NCBI GenBank assembly: GCA_904502225.1
Contig: CAJGDO010000002.1
Location: 14,116 to 78,115, forward strand
Direction of reading: 5' to 3'
Origin: an uncultured Clostridia bacterium
Lineage (GTDB): Bacteria; Bacillota; Clostridia; Christensenellales; Borkfalkiaceae
DNA: 64,000 nt
Numbering within the stretch: the first letter of the stretch is position 1; each line of letters starts with the position of its first letter. This document shows positions 48,579 through 56,428 of the stretch, one piece after another. Both the position numbers and the translations under genes were made by a program. Below the pieces are notes generated by a model. That model had not been told where the DNA came from. It ran no database searches and saw only the letters and a list, made by a program, of their open reading frames with translations.

Positions 48579-51500
48579 ATGAAAAAAAGATTTTTCACTC
48601 TTATTCTCACTCTTACCGCTATGCTTATGTGCATATTCGGTTTAACGGCTTGTGGCGATAAAGAAGTTTCGTTCAAACTTAATTTCGTTGTAGATAATGA
48701 AATTTATGCAACGATTGACACGAGTGGAGACGAAGTTATAGCACTTCCCGAAAATCCTACGAAAGAAACACATACTTTCGACGGTTGGTTTTGGGATAAA
48801 GACGTATGGAATAAACCGTTCACGGCAAATTCGCTTTTAGACGCACCTTTATCAAGCGATATGTCGGTTTATGCTAAATTTATCCTTAATACCATTGATG
48901 GTGTAACGTTTGAAGATGTAGAAACGACTTATGACGGCACGGAAAAAACGCTCGCCGTTAGCAATCTTCCCAACGGTGCGAGCGTTACCTATGACAAGGC
49001 AAATACATATACTAACGCGGGCGAATATACCGTTACGGCAACTATAAGTCAAGAAAACCACGAAGATTTGCAGTTGACGGCAACGCTTAAAATCAATAAG
49101 GCTGCTTATGATATGAGTGGTGTTGTCTTTGTGGACAAAGCCGTGACCTATAACGGCGAAAGTCATTCTATCACGGCAACGAATTTGCCCAACGGGGTGA
49201 CTGTTGAATACACGGGCAATAATCAAACCAACGCCGACGAATATACGATAACAGCAACGTTCACGGGCGATAGCGCAAACTACGAGCCTATCGCGGACAA
49301 AACAGCAACGCTTACTATTAATAAAGCAAGCGTATCTAAACCCACTCAAGATTCCACTTCGTTTGTATATAACGGTAACGAGCAAACGTATTTCCTTGCA
49401 GAAAATAGCCTCTATACGATTAGTGGAAATAAACAAACCAATGCAGGAAATCATACCGTAACGGTTTCCTTGAAAGATAAAAACAATTATCAATGGAGCG
49501 ATGAAACTGCCACCGACCTTTCTTACTCTTTTGATATAGCAAAAGCAACCTACGATATGAGTGCGGTTGTTTTTGCGGATAAAACCGTAACCTATAATGG
49601 GGAAATTCATTCCGTTATCGTAACGAATATTCCTAATGGCGTTAGCGTTGATTATGAAAATAACAATAAAATGAACGCCGATACTTATACCGTTATCGCA
49701 AAATTCACTGACACAACGGGAAACTATGAAAATCCTGCCGACAAAACCGCAACGCTTATTATCAATAAGGCTACCTATGATATGAGTGGTGTTGCCTTTG
49801 CAGATAAAACCGTAACATACAATGGCAATGCGTACTCTATCGAAGCGCAAAACGTTCCGAGCGGACTTTCAGTTTCTTATACGGGTAACGATAAAACCAA
49901 CGTCGATGCTTATACCGTTACGGCTACCTTTACCGATACGACGGGCAATTATGAAAATCCCGAGAATATGACGGCAACGTTGGTTATCAACAAAGCCACC
50001 ATAACGGGAATTACTTTTACAGATAAAACTGTAACCTACGATACAAAAACGCACGCGCTTGCGATTGACGGCAATCTTCCCGCTTGCGTAAAAGTGACTT
50101 ATACAAATAATGATAAAGTAAACGCAAACACGTACACAGTAACCGCTTCGTTTGCAGATACAAGCGGAAATTATATTGTACCAAATGATATGAGCGCAAA
50201 ACTCATTATTAACAAGGCAACTGTTTCGGGTATCTCTTTTGAAGATAAAACGTTCACGTATAACGGAGAAAAACGTAGCCTTGCCATTAGCGGAACGCTT
50301 CCCGAAGAAGTGACCGTTTCTTACGTCAATAACGGCAAGACTAATGCTAATACCTATAACGTAACGGCGACCTTTACTTGTGAAACGGAAAACTACGTCG
50401 TACCCGAAGATATGACGGCGGTTCTTACGATCAAAAAAGCTATGTACGATATGAGCGAGGTTACCTTTGAAAACAAAACGGTGACCTACGACGGCAAAAT
50501 CCACTCTCTTGCCGTTAGTGATAATCTGCCCGATGGCGTAACCGTAACATATGAAAACAACGATAAGATAAGTGCAAATCAATACATTGTAATCGCTATC
50601 TTTACGGGCGATTCTATCAACTATTACGCAATAGACGATATGCAAGCAATGCTTACTATCAATAAGGCAACTTATGATATGAGCAAGACACAATTCGTTG
50701 GCGGTAGATTTACCTACGACGGAACGCCGAAGTCTATCTACGTTACGGGCAACCTTCCCGACGGCGTAACCGTAAACTATACGAACAACGGCAAAATTAA
50801 TGCGAATACGTATACTGTAACTGCAACCTTTACGGGCGATACGGAAAACTATAATAAACTTCCCGATTGGCCAGCTTCGCTTATCATTGATAAAGCAACT
50901 TACGATATGAGTGGCGTTTCGTTCAAAAATCAAACGTTTACTTATGATACAACAGCGAAGAACGCTTTAGTTACGGGAACTCTTCCCAGCGGCGTGGAAG
51001 TATCTTACGTTGGTAACGGCAAAACGGACGTTGGAACTTATAACGTAACGGCAAAGTTCAACGGCGATAGCAATAACTATCATTTGATTGAAGATATGAC
51101 GGTAACTCTTAAAATCAATCAAGCCGTGCCGTATATCAAAGAAGTATCCTGCAATCAATCCTTAAACTTGTATTCAGCGGTAGAACTTATTGCCGATACC
51201 GAAGTGGCAGGTACGATTTCGCTTGATAACGGTCAAACGCTTGCGCTTGGTTATAAAACGTATTCTTGGACGTTTGTTCCCGAAGATACGCATAATTACA
51301 CCAATGCAACGGGTACGGTTGGTTTAACCGTTTGTGCTTTGGTTTCCTATTATAACGACGGCGTATTGTTTAGTAGTCAAAATATCGTTTTGAACAATTC
51401 TGCTACTGTTCCTATGGGTACGCCGATAAGAGCGGATTCTAATGGTTATCGTTATACTTTCTCGCATTGGTCGATTGAAGAAAACGGCGTGGAATATAAC

Positions 51501-53030
51501 TTTACCAATGCAATTACGGCGGGCTTGAACTTGTATGCAGTATATGATAGCGAAGAAATTGTTTACGGTATCAATTACTATGATACGAAAGGCGTTGAAC
51601 ACACGAATATCACTACCTATATCGTTTCTACCGATTATATCTTTTTAGGTCTTGAAAAAGAACATTACGTATTTAACGGTTGGGTGGACGAAGACGGCAA
51701 TAAAGTGACGAAAATTAATAAAGGAACATTCGGCACACTTAACCTCTATGCTACGTGGTCGATTATAGAGTATTCGATTCAATATAAATTAGGATATTTT
51801 GACGTAAAGAACGGAAATAACCCTGCAACCTATAACGTAGAATCTTCCTTTGATTTTATACCTGCAACTTACGATGAATATCATACTTTTGACGGTTGGT
51901 ATTTAGATGAAGACTTTGTTAATCAAAAATCTTCTATTTCAGTTGGCGAATCGGGCGCAATCACGTTATACGCAAAATGGAACTTCAACGGTGCTTATAT
52001 TTCAAGTGTTGCAGAATTACAGTCCGTTGCATATAATTTGTCGGGCGCATATGAATTAACGAAAAACATTGATTTAAGCGGAGTAACTTGGGAACCGCTT
52101 GGAGATGAAACCAACCCGTTTACAGGATATTTTAACGGCGCAGATTATTCTATTCTTAATTTTTCATCCGTAAGCTATCGACAAGACGTGGGATTGTTCG
52201 GTTATTCAAAAGGAACAATTAAAAATCTAAACATTAGAGTTAACTTTAGTGGCGATCCAACTGTTATAGCTGTAAATAATGGTAGTACTATAAGCGGACA
52301 AAATATCGGCGCTTTGGTGGGGTATCAATATGTTAACGGTGCAGTATCAAATTGCCACGTTATAGGAACTATGAACATTCGTTTTGGATACGGGGATTAT
52401 TTAGACGAGTGTTTTGGTGGGTTAATAGGTATAAATGAAGCAGGTGACGTTAAATACTGTTCATCAAACATTCAAATAACCGCTAATTATTCTGGAAATA
52501 TTGGTGGACTTATAGGTAGGAATACAGGCATTGTTAAAAATTGTTTTAGCAAAGGAACTATTAAAGAAATTGTCAGCAAGACTTCTACATCAAATGTTGG
52601 AAAATCATATATAGGTGGGTTAATTGGCTATAATAGCAGTATGGTTACAAATTGCTATACTTCGTGTACCATCAACGGCTCATCGGGTGACTATTCTGGT
52701 GGAATTGCTTGTGTGGATAGTAAAAATGCGCGATATAAAAATTGTTATTCTATTAGCGGTTATATTGTAAATTGTGAAAATCCCGATATCATCAGTACAA
52801 GTTACAATCAAAGATATTTAGACAACTGCTTTACATTAGGAAAACTTTGTGCATCTTCTTCATATCTTACAGAAATAAATAATTGTTATTCGTATTCGGA
52901 TAGTGATTACGCAACTAATCTTGCAAATTTTAAGTCGCGTAGTTTTATTCTAAATGTATTAGGATGGAGTGAAACCGACTGGTATTTAGAAGACGGAGAA
53001 TATCCTAAACTTAGATTTGAAGTAGAATAA
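48579..53030 (+). CDS. Surface lipoprotein with about ten MBG repeats, InlB-type repeats and GLUG motifs
   Basis: The 1483-residue protein begins with a lipoprotein signal ending in LTAC (Cys 25 or so). An InlB-B/Listeria-Bacteroides-type unit follows (HTFDGWFWD ... VYAKF). Then come ten MBG-like repeats of about 75 residues (residues ~105-850), each with a TYDMSGVxF-type opening, TYNG/TYDG, LPxGVxVxY, NAxxYTVTATF and a closing INKA. Further InlB-type units follow (HYVFNGWVDEDG, HTFDGWYLDEDF), then GLUG motifs such as IGGLIGRNTGIVKNC. It is likely a cell-surface adhesin or matrix-binding protein. There is no sortase signal. It is the main cargo of the island and its codons are richer in GCG, CCC and ACG than the host genes. 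Confidence 0.88.
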   Translation: MKKRFFTLILTLTAMLMCIFGLTACGDKEVSFKLNFVVDNEIYATIDTSGDEVIALPENPTKETHTFDGWFWDKDVWNKPFTANSLLDAPLSSDMSVYAKFILNTIDGVTFEDVETTYDGTEKTLAVSNLPNGASVTYDKANTYTNAGEYTVTATISQENHEDLQLTATLKINKAAYDMSGVVFVDKAVTYNGESHSITATNLPNGVTVEYTGNNQTNADEYTITATFTGDSANYEPIADKTATLTINKASVSKPTQDSTSFVYNGNEQTYFLAENSLYTISGNKQTNAGNHTVTVSLKDKNNYQWSDETATDLSYSFDIAKATYDMSAVVFADKTVTYNGEIHSVIVTNIPNGVSVDYENNNKMNADTYTVIAKFTDTTGNYENPADKTATLIINKATYDMSGVAFADKTVTYNGNAYSIEAQNVPSGLSVSYTGNDKTNVDAYTVTATFTDTTGNYENPENMTATLVINKATITGITFTDKTVTYDTKTHALAIDGNLPACVKVTYTNNDKVNANTYTVTASFADTSGNYIVPNDMSAKLIINKATVSGISFEDKTFTYNGEKRSLAISGTLPEEVTVSYVNNGKTNANTYNVTATFTCETENYVVPEDMTAVLTIKKAMYDMSEVTFENKTVTYDGKIHSLAVSDNLPDGVTVTYENNDKISANQYIVIAIFTGDSINYYAIDDMQAMLTINKATYDMSKTQFVGGRFTYDGTPKSIYVTGNLPDGVTVNYTNNGKINANTYTVTATFTGDTENYNKLPDWPASLIIDKATYDMSGVSFKNQTFTYDTTAKNALVTGTLPSGVEVSYVGNGKTDVGTYNVTAKFNGDSNNYHLIEDMTVTLKINQAVPYIKEVSCNQSLNLYSAVELIADTEVAGTISLDNGQTLALGYKTYSWTFVPEDTHNYTNATGTVGLTVCALVSYYNDGVLFSSQNIVLNNSATVPMGTPIRADSNGYRYTFSHWSIEENGVEYNFTNAITAGLNLYAVYDSEEIVYGINYYDTKGVEHTNITTYIVSTDYIFLGLEKEHYVFNGWVDEDGNKVTKINKGTFGTLNLYATWSIIEYSIQYKLGYFDVKNGNNPATYNVESSFDFIPATYDEYHTFDGWYLDEDFVNQKSSISVGESGAITLYAKWNFNGAYISSVAELQSVAYNLSGAYELTKNIDLSGVTWEPLGDETNPFTGYFNGADYSILNFSSVSYRQDVGLFGYSKGTIKNLNIRVNFSGDPTVIAVNNGSTISGQNIGALVGYQYVNGAVSNCHVIGTMNIRFGYGDYLDECFGGLIGINEAGDVKYCSSNIQITANYSGNIGGLIGRNTGIVKNCFSKGTIKEIVSKTSTSNVGKSYIGGLIGYNSSMVTNCYTSCTINGSSGDYSGGIACVDSKNARYKNCYSISGYIVNCENPDIISTSYNQRYLDNCFTLGKLCASSSYLTEINNCYSYSDSDYATNLANFKSRSFILNVLGWSETDWYLEDGEYPKLRFEVE

Positions 53031-53044
53031 GGAGAAATATTTAT

Positions 53045-53275
53045 ATGAGAGAAACAATTGAACTTTATAAAAAAGAATTAGAAGTCTTTTTAGCAACGCT
53101 GTCGATTTTTAAAGGAAATAAAGTAATAAACTCAGATAAGACTCTAAATGCAGAAAATAAAGAGTTTATTAAGAAAAAATTCACACAACTAAAAAGTGGG
53201 AATGTAAATGAAGTGGCTTTAAATATAGCAATAGATGAGTTATTGCCCTACTTATATCAAGTAGAGGAAGATTAA
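53045..53275 (+). CDS. Small helical protein of unknown function
   Basis: The 76-residue protein begins MRETIELYKKELEVFLATLS and ends YLYQVEED. It is charged and predicted helical, with no signal or membrane segment. AAGGAG precedes the ATG, and it lies 14 bases after the MBG lipoprotein gene. It is therefore the second cargo gene of the island and ends at a strong terminator. I do not recognise a family; an antitoxin, immunity or chaperone-like partner are only guesses. Confidence 0.7.
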   Translation: MRETIELYKKELEVFLATLSIFKGNKVINSDKTLNAENKEFIKKKFTQLKSGNVNEVALNIAIDELLPYLYQVEED

Positions 53276-53290
53276 TTTTTATAAATCATC

Positions 53291-53322
53291 AAAACGGCGG
53301 ATTAAAAAATCTGCCGTTTTTA
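53291..53322 (+). terminator. Rho-independent terminator of the island operon
   Basis: AAAACGGCGGATT and AATCTGCCGTTTT pair (one G-T), then Ts. Confidence 0.85.
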
Positions 53323-53375
53323 ATGTCTATTTTTTATAAATATACCCATATCGTATTGACATTTGAAGATTTTTC

Positions 53376-53387
53376 GGTTCGGATTTG
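53376..53387. other. Candidate right attachment site of the tRNA-Leu island
   Basis: GGTTCGGATTTG repeats exactly a segment of the tRNA-Leu terminator (47251-47262). If these are attL and attR, the island spans about 6.1 kb and contains only the integrase, the MBG lipoprotein and the 76-residue protein. The match is short, so the call is tentative. Confidence 0.35.
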
Positions 53388-53411
53388 AAATGCCTTGGGC
53401 ACCACGTCAGA

Positions 53412-53450
53412 GCAAGGCTTATGGTCTTGCTTTTTGTTTTTCACAAAAAG
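53412..53450. repeat. 39-base direct repeat, copy 1
   Basis: This 39-base segment recurs without change at 53558-53596. Each copy holds two small hairpins: GCAAG/CTTGC and CTTTTTGT/ACAAAAAG. The stretch 53323-53725 has no gene. Confidence 0.88.
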
Positions 53451-53557
53451 CAATGACTTATCAGCCTGCTCTTCCTTATCGCAAAAAGTTCTTCGATACT
53501 TTTTGCGAGTTTTTATTTTTTTGCCACTAATCTTGTAGAGTTAGTACAAATATTGGG

Positions 53558-53596
53558 GCAAGGCTTATGGTCTTGCTTTTTGTTTTTCACAAAAAG
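53558..53596. repeat. 39-base direct repeat, copy 2
   Basis: Identical to 53412-53450, 146 bases downstream. It lies between the island end and the hairpin repeat at 53655. Confidence 0.88.
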
Positions 53597-53654
53597 AAAA
53601 GACAGGAAGAAAAGGTCTTTTCTCTTAGGGATTTTTACTTTAATACAAAAGTGT

Positions 53655-53693
53655 AGCCCACTATACTTCGCAAAAAGCGAAACATGGTGGGCT
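53655..53693 (+). repeat. Dispersed hairpin/terminator family, copy 2
   Basis: AGCCCAC (53655-53661) pairs with GTGGGCT (53687-53693). Compared with copy 1 (AGCACAC/GTGTGCT), both sides changed together, so pairing is preserved. The inner TTCGC/GCGAA stem is kept. Confidence 0.72.
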
Positions 53694-53725
53694 TTATCTT
53701 TACCACAAAAGATTAGGTTAATATA

Positions 53726-53934
53726 GTTATATTTTTAGCCTTGTGGCTAAAAGTGATATGCAAAACAAGTTTTGCGTTAGATTGCGACTTGCAGTCGCAG
53801 TTATATTAAATAAATCCAAAACTTGCCGTAGGCGAATATCACTGCCGTAGGCAATATAACTTGCGTAAGCAAATATAACAAATCCGTTCACGGATTTATT
53901 TAGTTGTCGCAATTCCCTATAGGAAGAGCGACAA
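53726..53934. repeat. Micro-hairpin array, locus B
   Basis: Eight small palindromes follow one another: TTTTAGCC/GGCTAAAA (53733-53752), GCAAAAC/GTTTTGC (53760-53775), TGCGACT/AGTCGCA (53783-53799), GCC/GGC near 53825, TGCC/GGCA (53843-53853), TTGC/GCAA (53861-53872), AAATCCG/CGGATTT (53880-53897) and TTGTCGC/GCGACAA (53904-53934). Left-half linkers are GTTATATT, GTGATATG and GTTAGATT. Right-half linkers are AATATCAC, AATATAAC and AATATAAC, the opposite orientation. The plan matches locus A while the stems differ. No gene is visible. Confidence 0.8.
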
Positions 53935-53950
53935 ACCCTGTCTTTTTTGT

Positions 53951-54568
53951 TTAGTCTTTTTTGTTTTTTGGTTTTGAGTTTATGTGGTGGTTGATTATAA
54001 GCATTATCACCGGTATTAAAACTTGCAATCCAAACATTAAAAGGAATATATAATGGATACCTTTAACGGTTGGCAGGCTTAAATATAAACAAAGGGCAAC
54101 AAGCCAGCCCGACACCGACATTGAGATTATATCCACTCTTTTTTTAACACAAGCAATAAATATAAACACCGAAAGTGCCGAAAGTGGCAAGGTGTAAAGC
54201 AAAAACAACCATTTGTTAAAGCCTTTTATTTGAAGTATGCTAAACAAATATATGGTTATGCAAGCACCGGCTAGCAAAATGGCGTTCGATAAAAGCAGCC
54301 ACAAAATTTTGCCAAATGCACGGCGGTTTGTTTTTGGTTGTTCAACGGCTGTTGTGCTTTCTTCATTTGAGATAAGTTGGTCAACCGTTATATTGAAAAC
54401 TTCTGCTAGTCGCTTTAATGTAAATATGCTTGGCGTGGCTTCGCCATTTTCCCACTTGGAAATATTTTTATTTGAATACTGCATTTTTTTGGCAAGTTCT
54501 AATTGCGAAAGCCCCATTTTCTTTCTATATAAAGTTATATTTTTTGCGATAATATCTTTTTCATCCAT
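53951..54568 (-). CDS. XRE-family regulator with C-terminal membrane segments
   Basis: The 205-residue protein joins an N-terminal helix-turn-helix (ITLYRKKMGLSQLELAKKMQYSNKNISKWENGEATPSIFTLKRLAEVFNITVDQLI) to four or so hydrophobic spans from about residue 88. A Lys/Asn-rich end follows. It may sense a membrane signal and regulate unknown genes. No strong ribosome binding site is seen. A similar architecture is encoded at 59599-60636. Confidence 0.82.
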   Translation of the reverse strand: MDEKDIIAKNITLYRKKMGLSQLELAKKMQYSNKNISKWENGEATPSIFTLKRLAEVFNITVDQLISNEESTTAVEQPKTNRRAFGKILWLLLSNAILLAGACITIYLFSILQIKGFNKWLFLLYTLPLSALSVFIFIACVKKRVDIISMSVSGWLVALCLYLSLPTVKGIHYIFLLMFGLQVLIPVIMLIINHHINSKPKNKKD

Positions 54569-54748
54569 AACTAGATTTTAGCACAAAAAACCGTAAAAAA
54601 CAACTTTTTTGTGCCGAAAAACCAAAAAAACGGACAATTCGCTTTTTAAGCGAAGTGCAAAAATAAAGTGTAGAGCAAAAAAATAAGTTTTCGCTTGTAA
54701 AAATTCGCAAGAAAAAATATCATAAATAAAAAACAGTAGAGGCAAGAA

Positions 54749-55633
54749 ATGAAATTTGTTTTAAGTTGTTGCTCGCCAGCAGATTTGACAAGCGAGTTTT
54801 TAAAATCAAAAGATATAGAGTATATCCCTTTTCATTTAATTTTAGGGAATAAGGAATTGATAGACGACCTTGGAGCGTCGATTTCGTATGAAGAGTTTTA
54901 TAGAGCGATGGATGACGGTGCAGATACTAAAACAATGCAGGTAAATATTTATGAGTACGTCAACCACTTTAAAAAACTGTTAGAAAAGGGGTTGCCGATT
55001 TTGCACGTCACCCTTTCGGGCGGATTGTCTGGCACGGCAAACTCTGCTATTATGGCTGCAAAAGAGGTCAACGAGGAATTGGGCAAAAAAATGGTGTACG
55101 TTGTTGACAGCCTTGGTGCGTCTGCTGGGTATGGCTTATTAGTTGATAAACTTTGTGAGTTAAGAGATGCTGGCAAAACGGTTGAAGAAGTTTACGAGTG
55201 GGCAGAGCAAAATAAACTTAAAGTTCACCACTGGTTTTTCTCAACCGACTTAAAGTTCTTTGTCCGTGGCGGGCGAATTTCAAAGGCAAGCGGTTGGCTT
55301 GGAACTCTTTTAACCATTTGCCCACTTTTAAGGGTAAACGTTTTTGGCAAACTTGTTCCTCACCAAAAGGTTAGGGGTAAAAAGGCGGTTATAAAAGCAA
55401 TCGTTGAAAAAATGGTCGAGTTTGCCGACGGTGGAACAGAGTATAATGAAAAGGTTTATATAACCCATGCACACTGCGTTGAAGATGCTTTGGCTGTTAA
55501 AAGTTTGGTCGAAGAAAATTTCCCACAAGTCCGTGGTAAGGTGACGGTTAATAGCATTGGCACAACCATTGGTTGCCACACGGGGCCAGGCACGGTCGCT
55601 CTATTTTTCTTTGGCAAAGAAAGAAACGATTAA
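54749..55633 (+). CDS. DegV-family fatty-acid-binding protein
   Basis: The 294-residue protein has the DegV fold. It contains KFVLSCCSPADLTSEFLKSKDIEYIPFHL, the loop ILHVTLSGGLSGTANSAIMAA, VYVVDSLGASAGYGLL, FFVRGGRISKASGWLGTLL and the C-terminal TTIGCHTGPGTVALFFFG. DegV/FakB proteins bind a fatty acid and present it to the kinase FakA for phospholipid synthesis. No fakA is in the window. It is a single gene with a GAGGCAAG site. Confidence 0.9.
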   Translation: MKFVLSCCSPADLTSEFLKSKDIEYIPFHLILGNKELIDDLGASISYEEFYRAMDDGADTKTMQVNIYEYVNHFKKLLEKGLPILHVTLSGGLSGTANSAIMAAKEVNEELGKKMVYVVDSLGASAGYGLLVDKLCELRDAGKTVEEVYEWAEQNKLKVHHWFFSTDLKFFVRGGRISKASGWLGTLLTICPLLRVNVFGKLVPHQKVRGKKAVIKAIVEKMVEFADGGTEYNEKVYITHAHCVEDALAVKSLVEENFPQVRGKVTVNSIGTTIGCHTGPGTVALFFFGKERND

Positions 55634-55691
55634 ATAAGAAAGATAGACAAAGTTTGTTTTGTTAGGTAATTTTTAGATAATATAAAAAGAT

Positions 55692-55730
55692 AGCACACTA
55701 CGTTTTGAAAAAAGTAAAGAGTGGTGTGCT
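55692..55730 (+). terminator. Terminator of degV; hairpin family, copy 3
   Basis: AGCACAC (55692-55698) pairs with GTGTGCT (55724-55730), and TTTTTT follows. The outer stem equals copy 1 while the inner part differs. Confidence 0.75.
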
Positions 55731-55780
55731 TTTTTATTCGTGAAATTAGTATGACCAGTTTTTTGTTATAGCAAAAAAGT

Positions 55781-56008
55781 TTACTCATCTTCGTAAACAG
55801 CCCTTGTAAAGCCTAATAGATAAGCATATTTTGAATATTTGTTTATGAGTTTTTCGTAGTTGTCTATCAATTCTTGAAATTTGTTATAGTCTTCATAAGG
55901 AATAAACTGCTTAATAAGGCTTATAATTTCGCTGTTTCTTTTTAGAATAAGTTTAGTATCTTTGTCTTCCGCACCTTTTTTAACCAATTCTAAATTACAA
56001 TTTAACAT
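55781..56008 (-). CDS. Small charged protein controlled by an XRE repressor, unknown function
   Basis: The 75-residue protein is predicted helical and highly charged (MLNCNLELVKKGAEDKDTK at the N-terminus; YSKYAYLLGFTRAVYEDE at the end). It is divergent from an XRE gene. Its promoter is TTGACA-17-TATATT with an operator palindrome in the spacer, the same layout as the DUF898-like gene at 26826. AGGTG precedes the ATG. No toxin family is recognised. It resembles small proteins next to XRE genes in mobile elements. Confidence 0.65.
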   Translation of the reverse strand: MLNCNLELVKKGAEDKDTKLILKRNSEIISLIKQFIPYEDYNKFQELIDNYEKLINKYSKYAYLLGFTRAVYEDE

Positions 56009-56025
56009 ATGTCACCTCTTTTATA

Positions 56026-56085
56026 ATATAATTCATATTTTATGAACTGTCAAGCGTTTGTTAAAAAATGTTCATATAATATGAA
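56026..56085 (-). promoter_or_regulatory. Divergent promoter region with two XRE operators
   Basis: The minus-strand promoter is TTGACA (56054-56049), 17 bases, TATATT (56031-56026). Perfect 15-bp palindrome O1, TTCATA-TTT-TATGAA (56032-56046), fills its spacer. O2, TTCATAT-A-ATATGAA (56071-56085), covers the plus-strand -10 TATAAT (56075-56080) of the xre gene. Centres are 39 bases apart. Confidence 0.82.
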
Positions 56086-56100
56086 TTATAGGAGTGTAAA

Positions 56101-56304
56101 ATGAAAATTTTTGGCGAAAGAGTAAAGCAAGAATTAAAGGTGCAAAATAAAAAGCAAGTTGACCTTGCAAAGCACTTATGCGTGCAAAAATCAACGCTTT
56201 CAGAGTGGTTAAATGGTAATAACGAGCCACCTATGAAATCAATAGTTGATATTGCACAATATTTGAATGTTTCATCAGATTATCTTTTGGGAATTGAAGA
56301 TTAA
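56101..56304 (+). CDS. XRE-family transcriptional repressor
   Basis: The 67-residue helix-turn-helix protein reads VKQELKVQNKKQVDLAKHLCVQKSTLSEWLNGNNEPPMKSIVDIAQYLNVSSDYLLGI across most of its length. TAGGAG precedes the ATG. The two TTCATA-type palindromes between it and the divergent 75-residue protein gene are its probable operators, so it likely represses both genes. Confidence 0.88.
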   Translation: MKIFGERVKQELKVQNKKQVDLAKHLCVQKSTLSEWLNGNNEPPMKSIVDIAQYLNVSSDYLLGIED

Positions 56305-56394
56305 AAACCATAAAAACTTTTTTGGAATTTATATTCAAATGAAAGTAGGGCACGCTACACTTTAGCAAGCAAAGGGATAACTAAAACAACTAAA

Positions 56395-56425
56395 AAAAGA
56401 CAGGAAAAATCCTGTCTTTTTTATT
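56395..56425. terminator. Bidirectional terminator
   Basis: AAAAAGACAGGA and TCCTGTCTTTTT form a 12-bp stem between xre and the converging hypothetical gene. Confidence 0.82.
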
Positions 56426-56428
56426 TTT

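Noticed and set aside
48852..50933. Two long minus-strand open frames (332 and 354 codons) opposite the MBG lipoprotein
   Set aside because: They are shadows of the repeated plus-strand coding sequence. They have no ribosome binding site and their translations are Arg/Ile/Cys-rich without domains.
47180..53400. Duplicated tRNA-Leu 3' end as attR
   Set aside because: I found only GGCACCA (53396-53403 region) in common with the tRNA end. Seven bases are too few; the 12- and 16-base repeats are better candidates.
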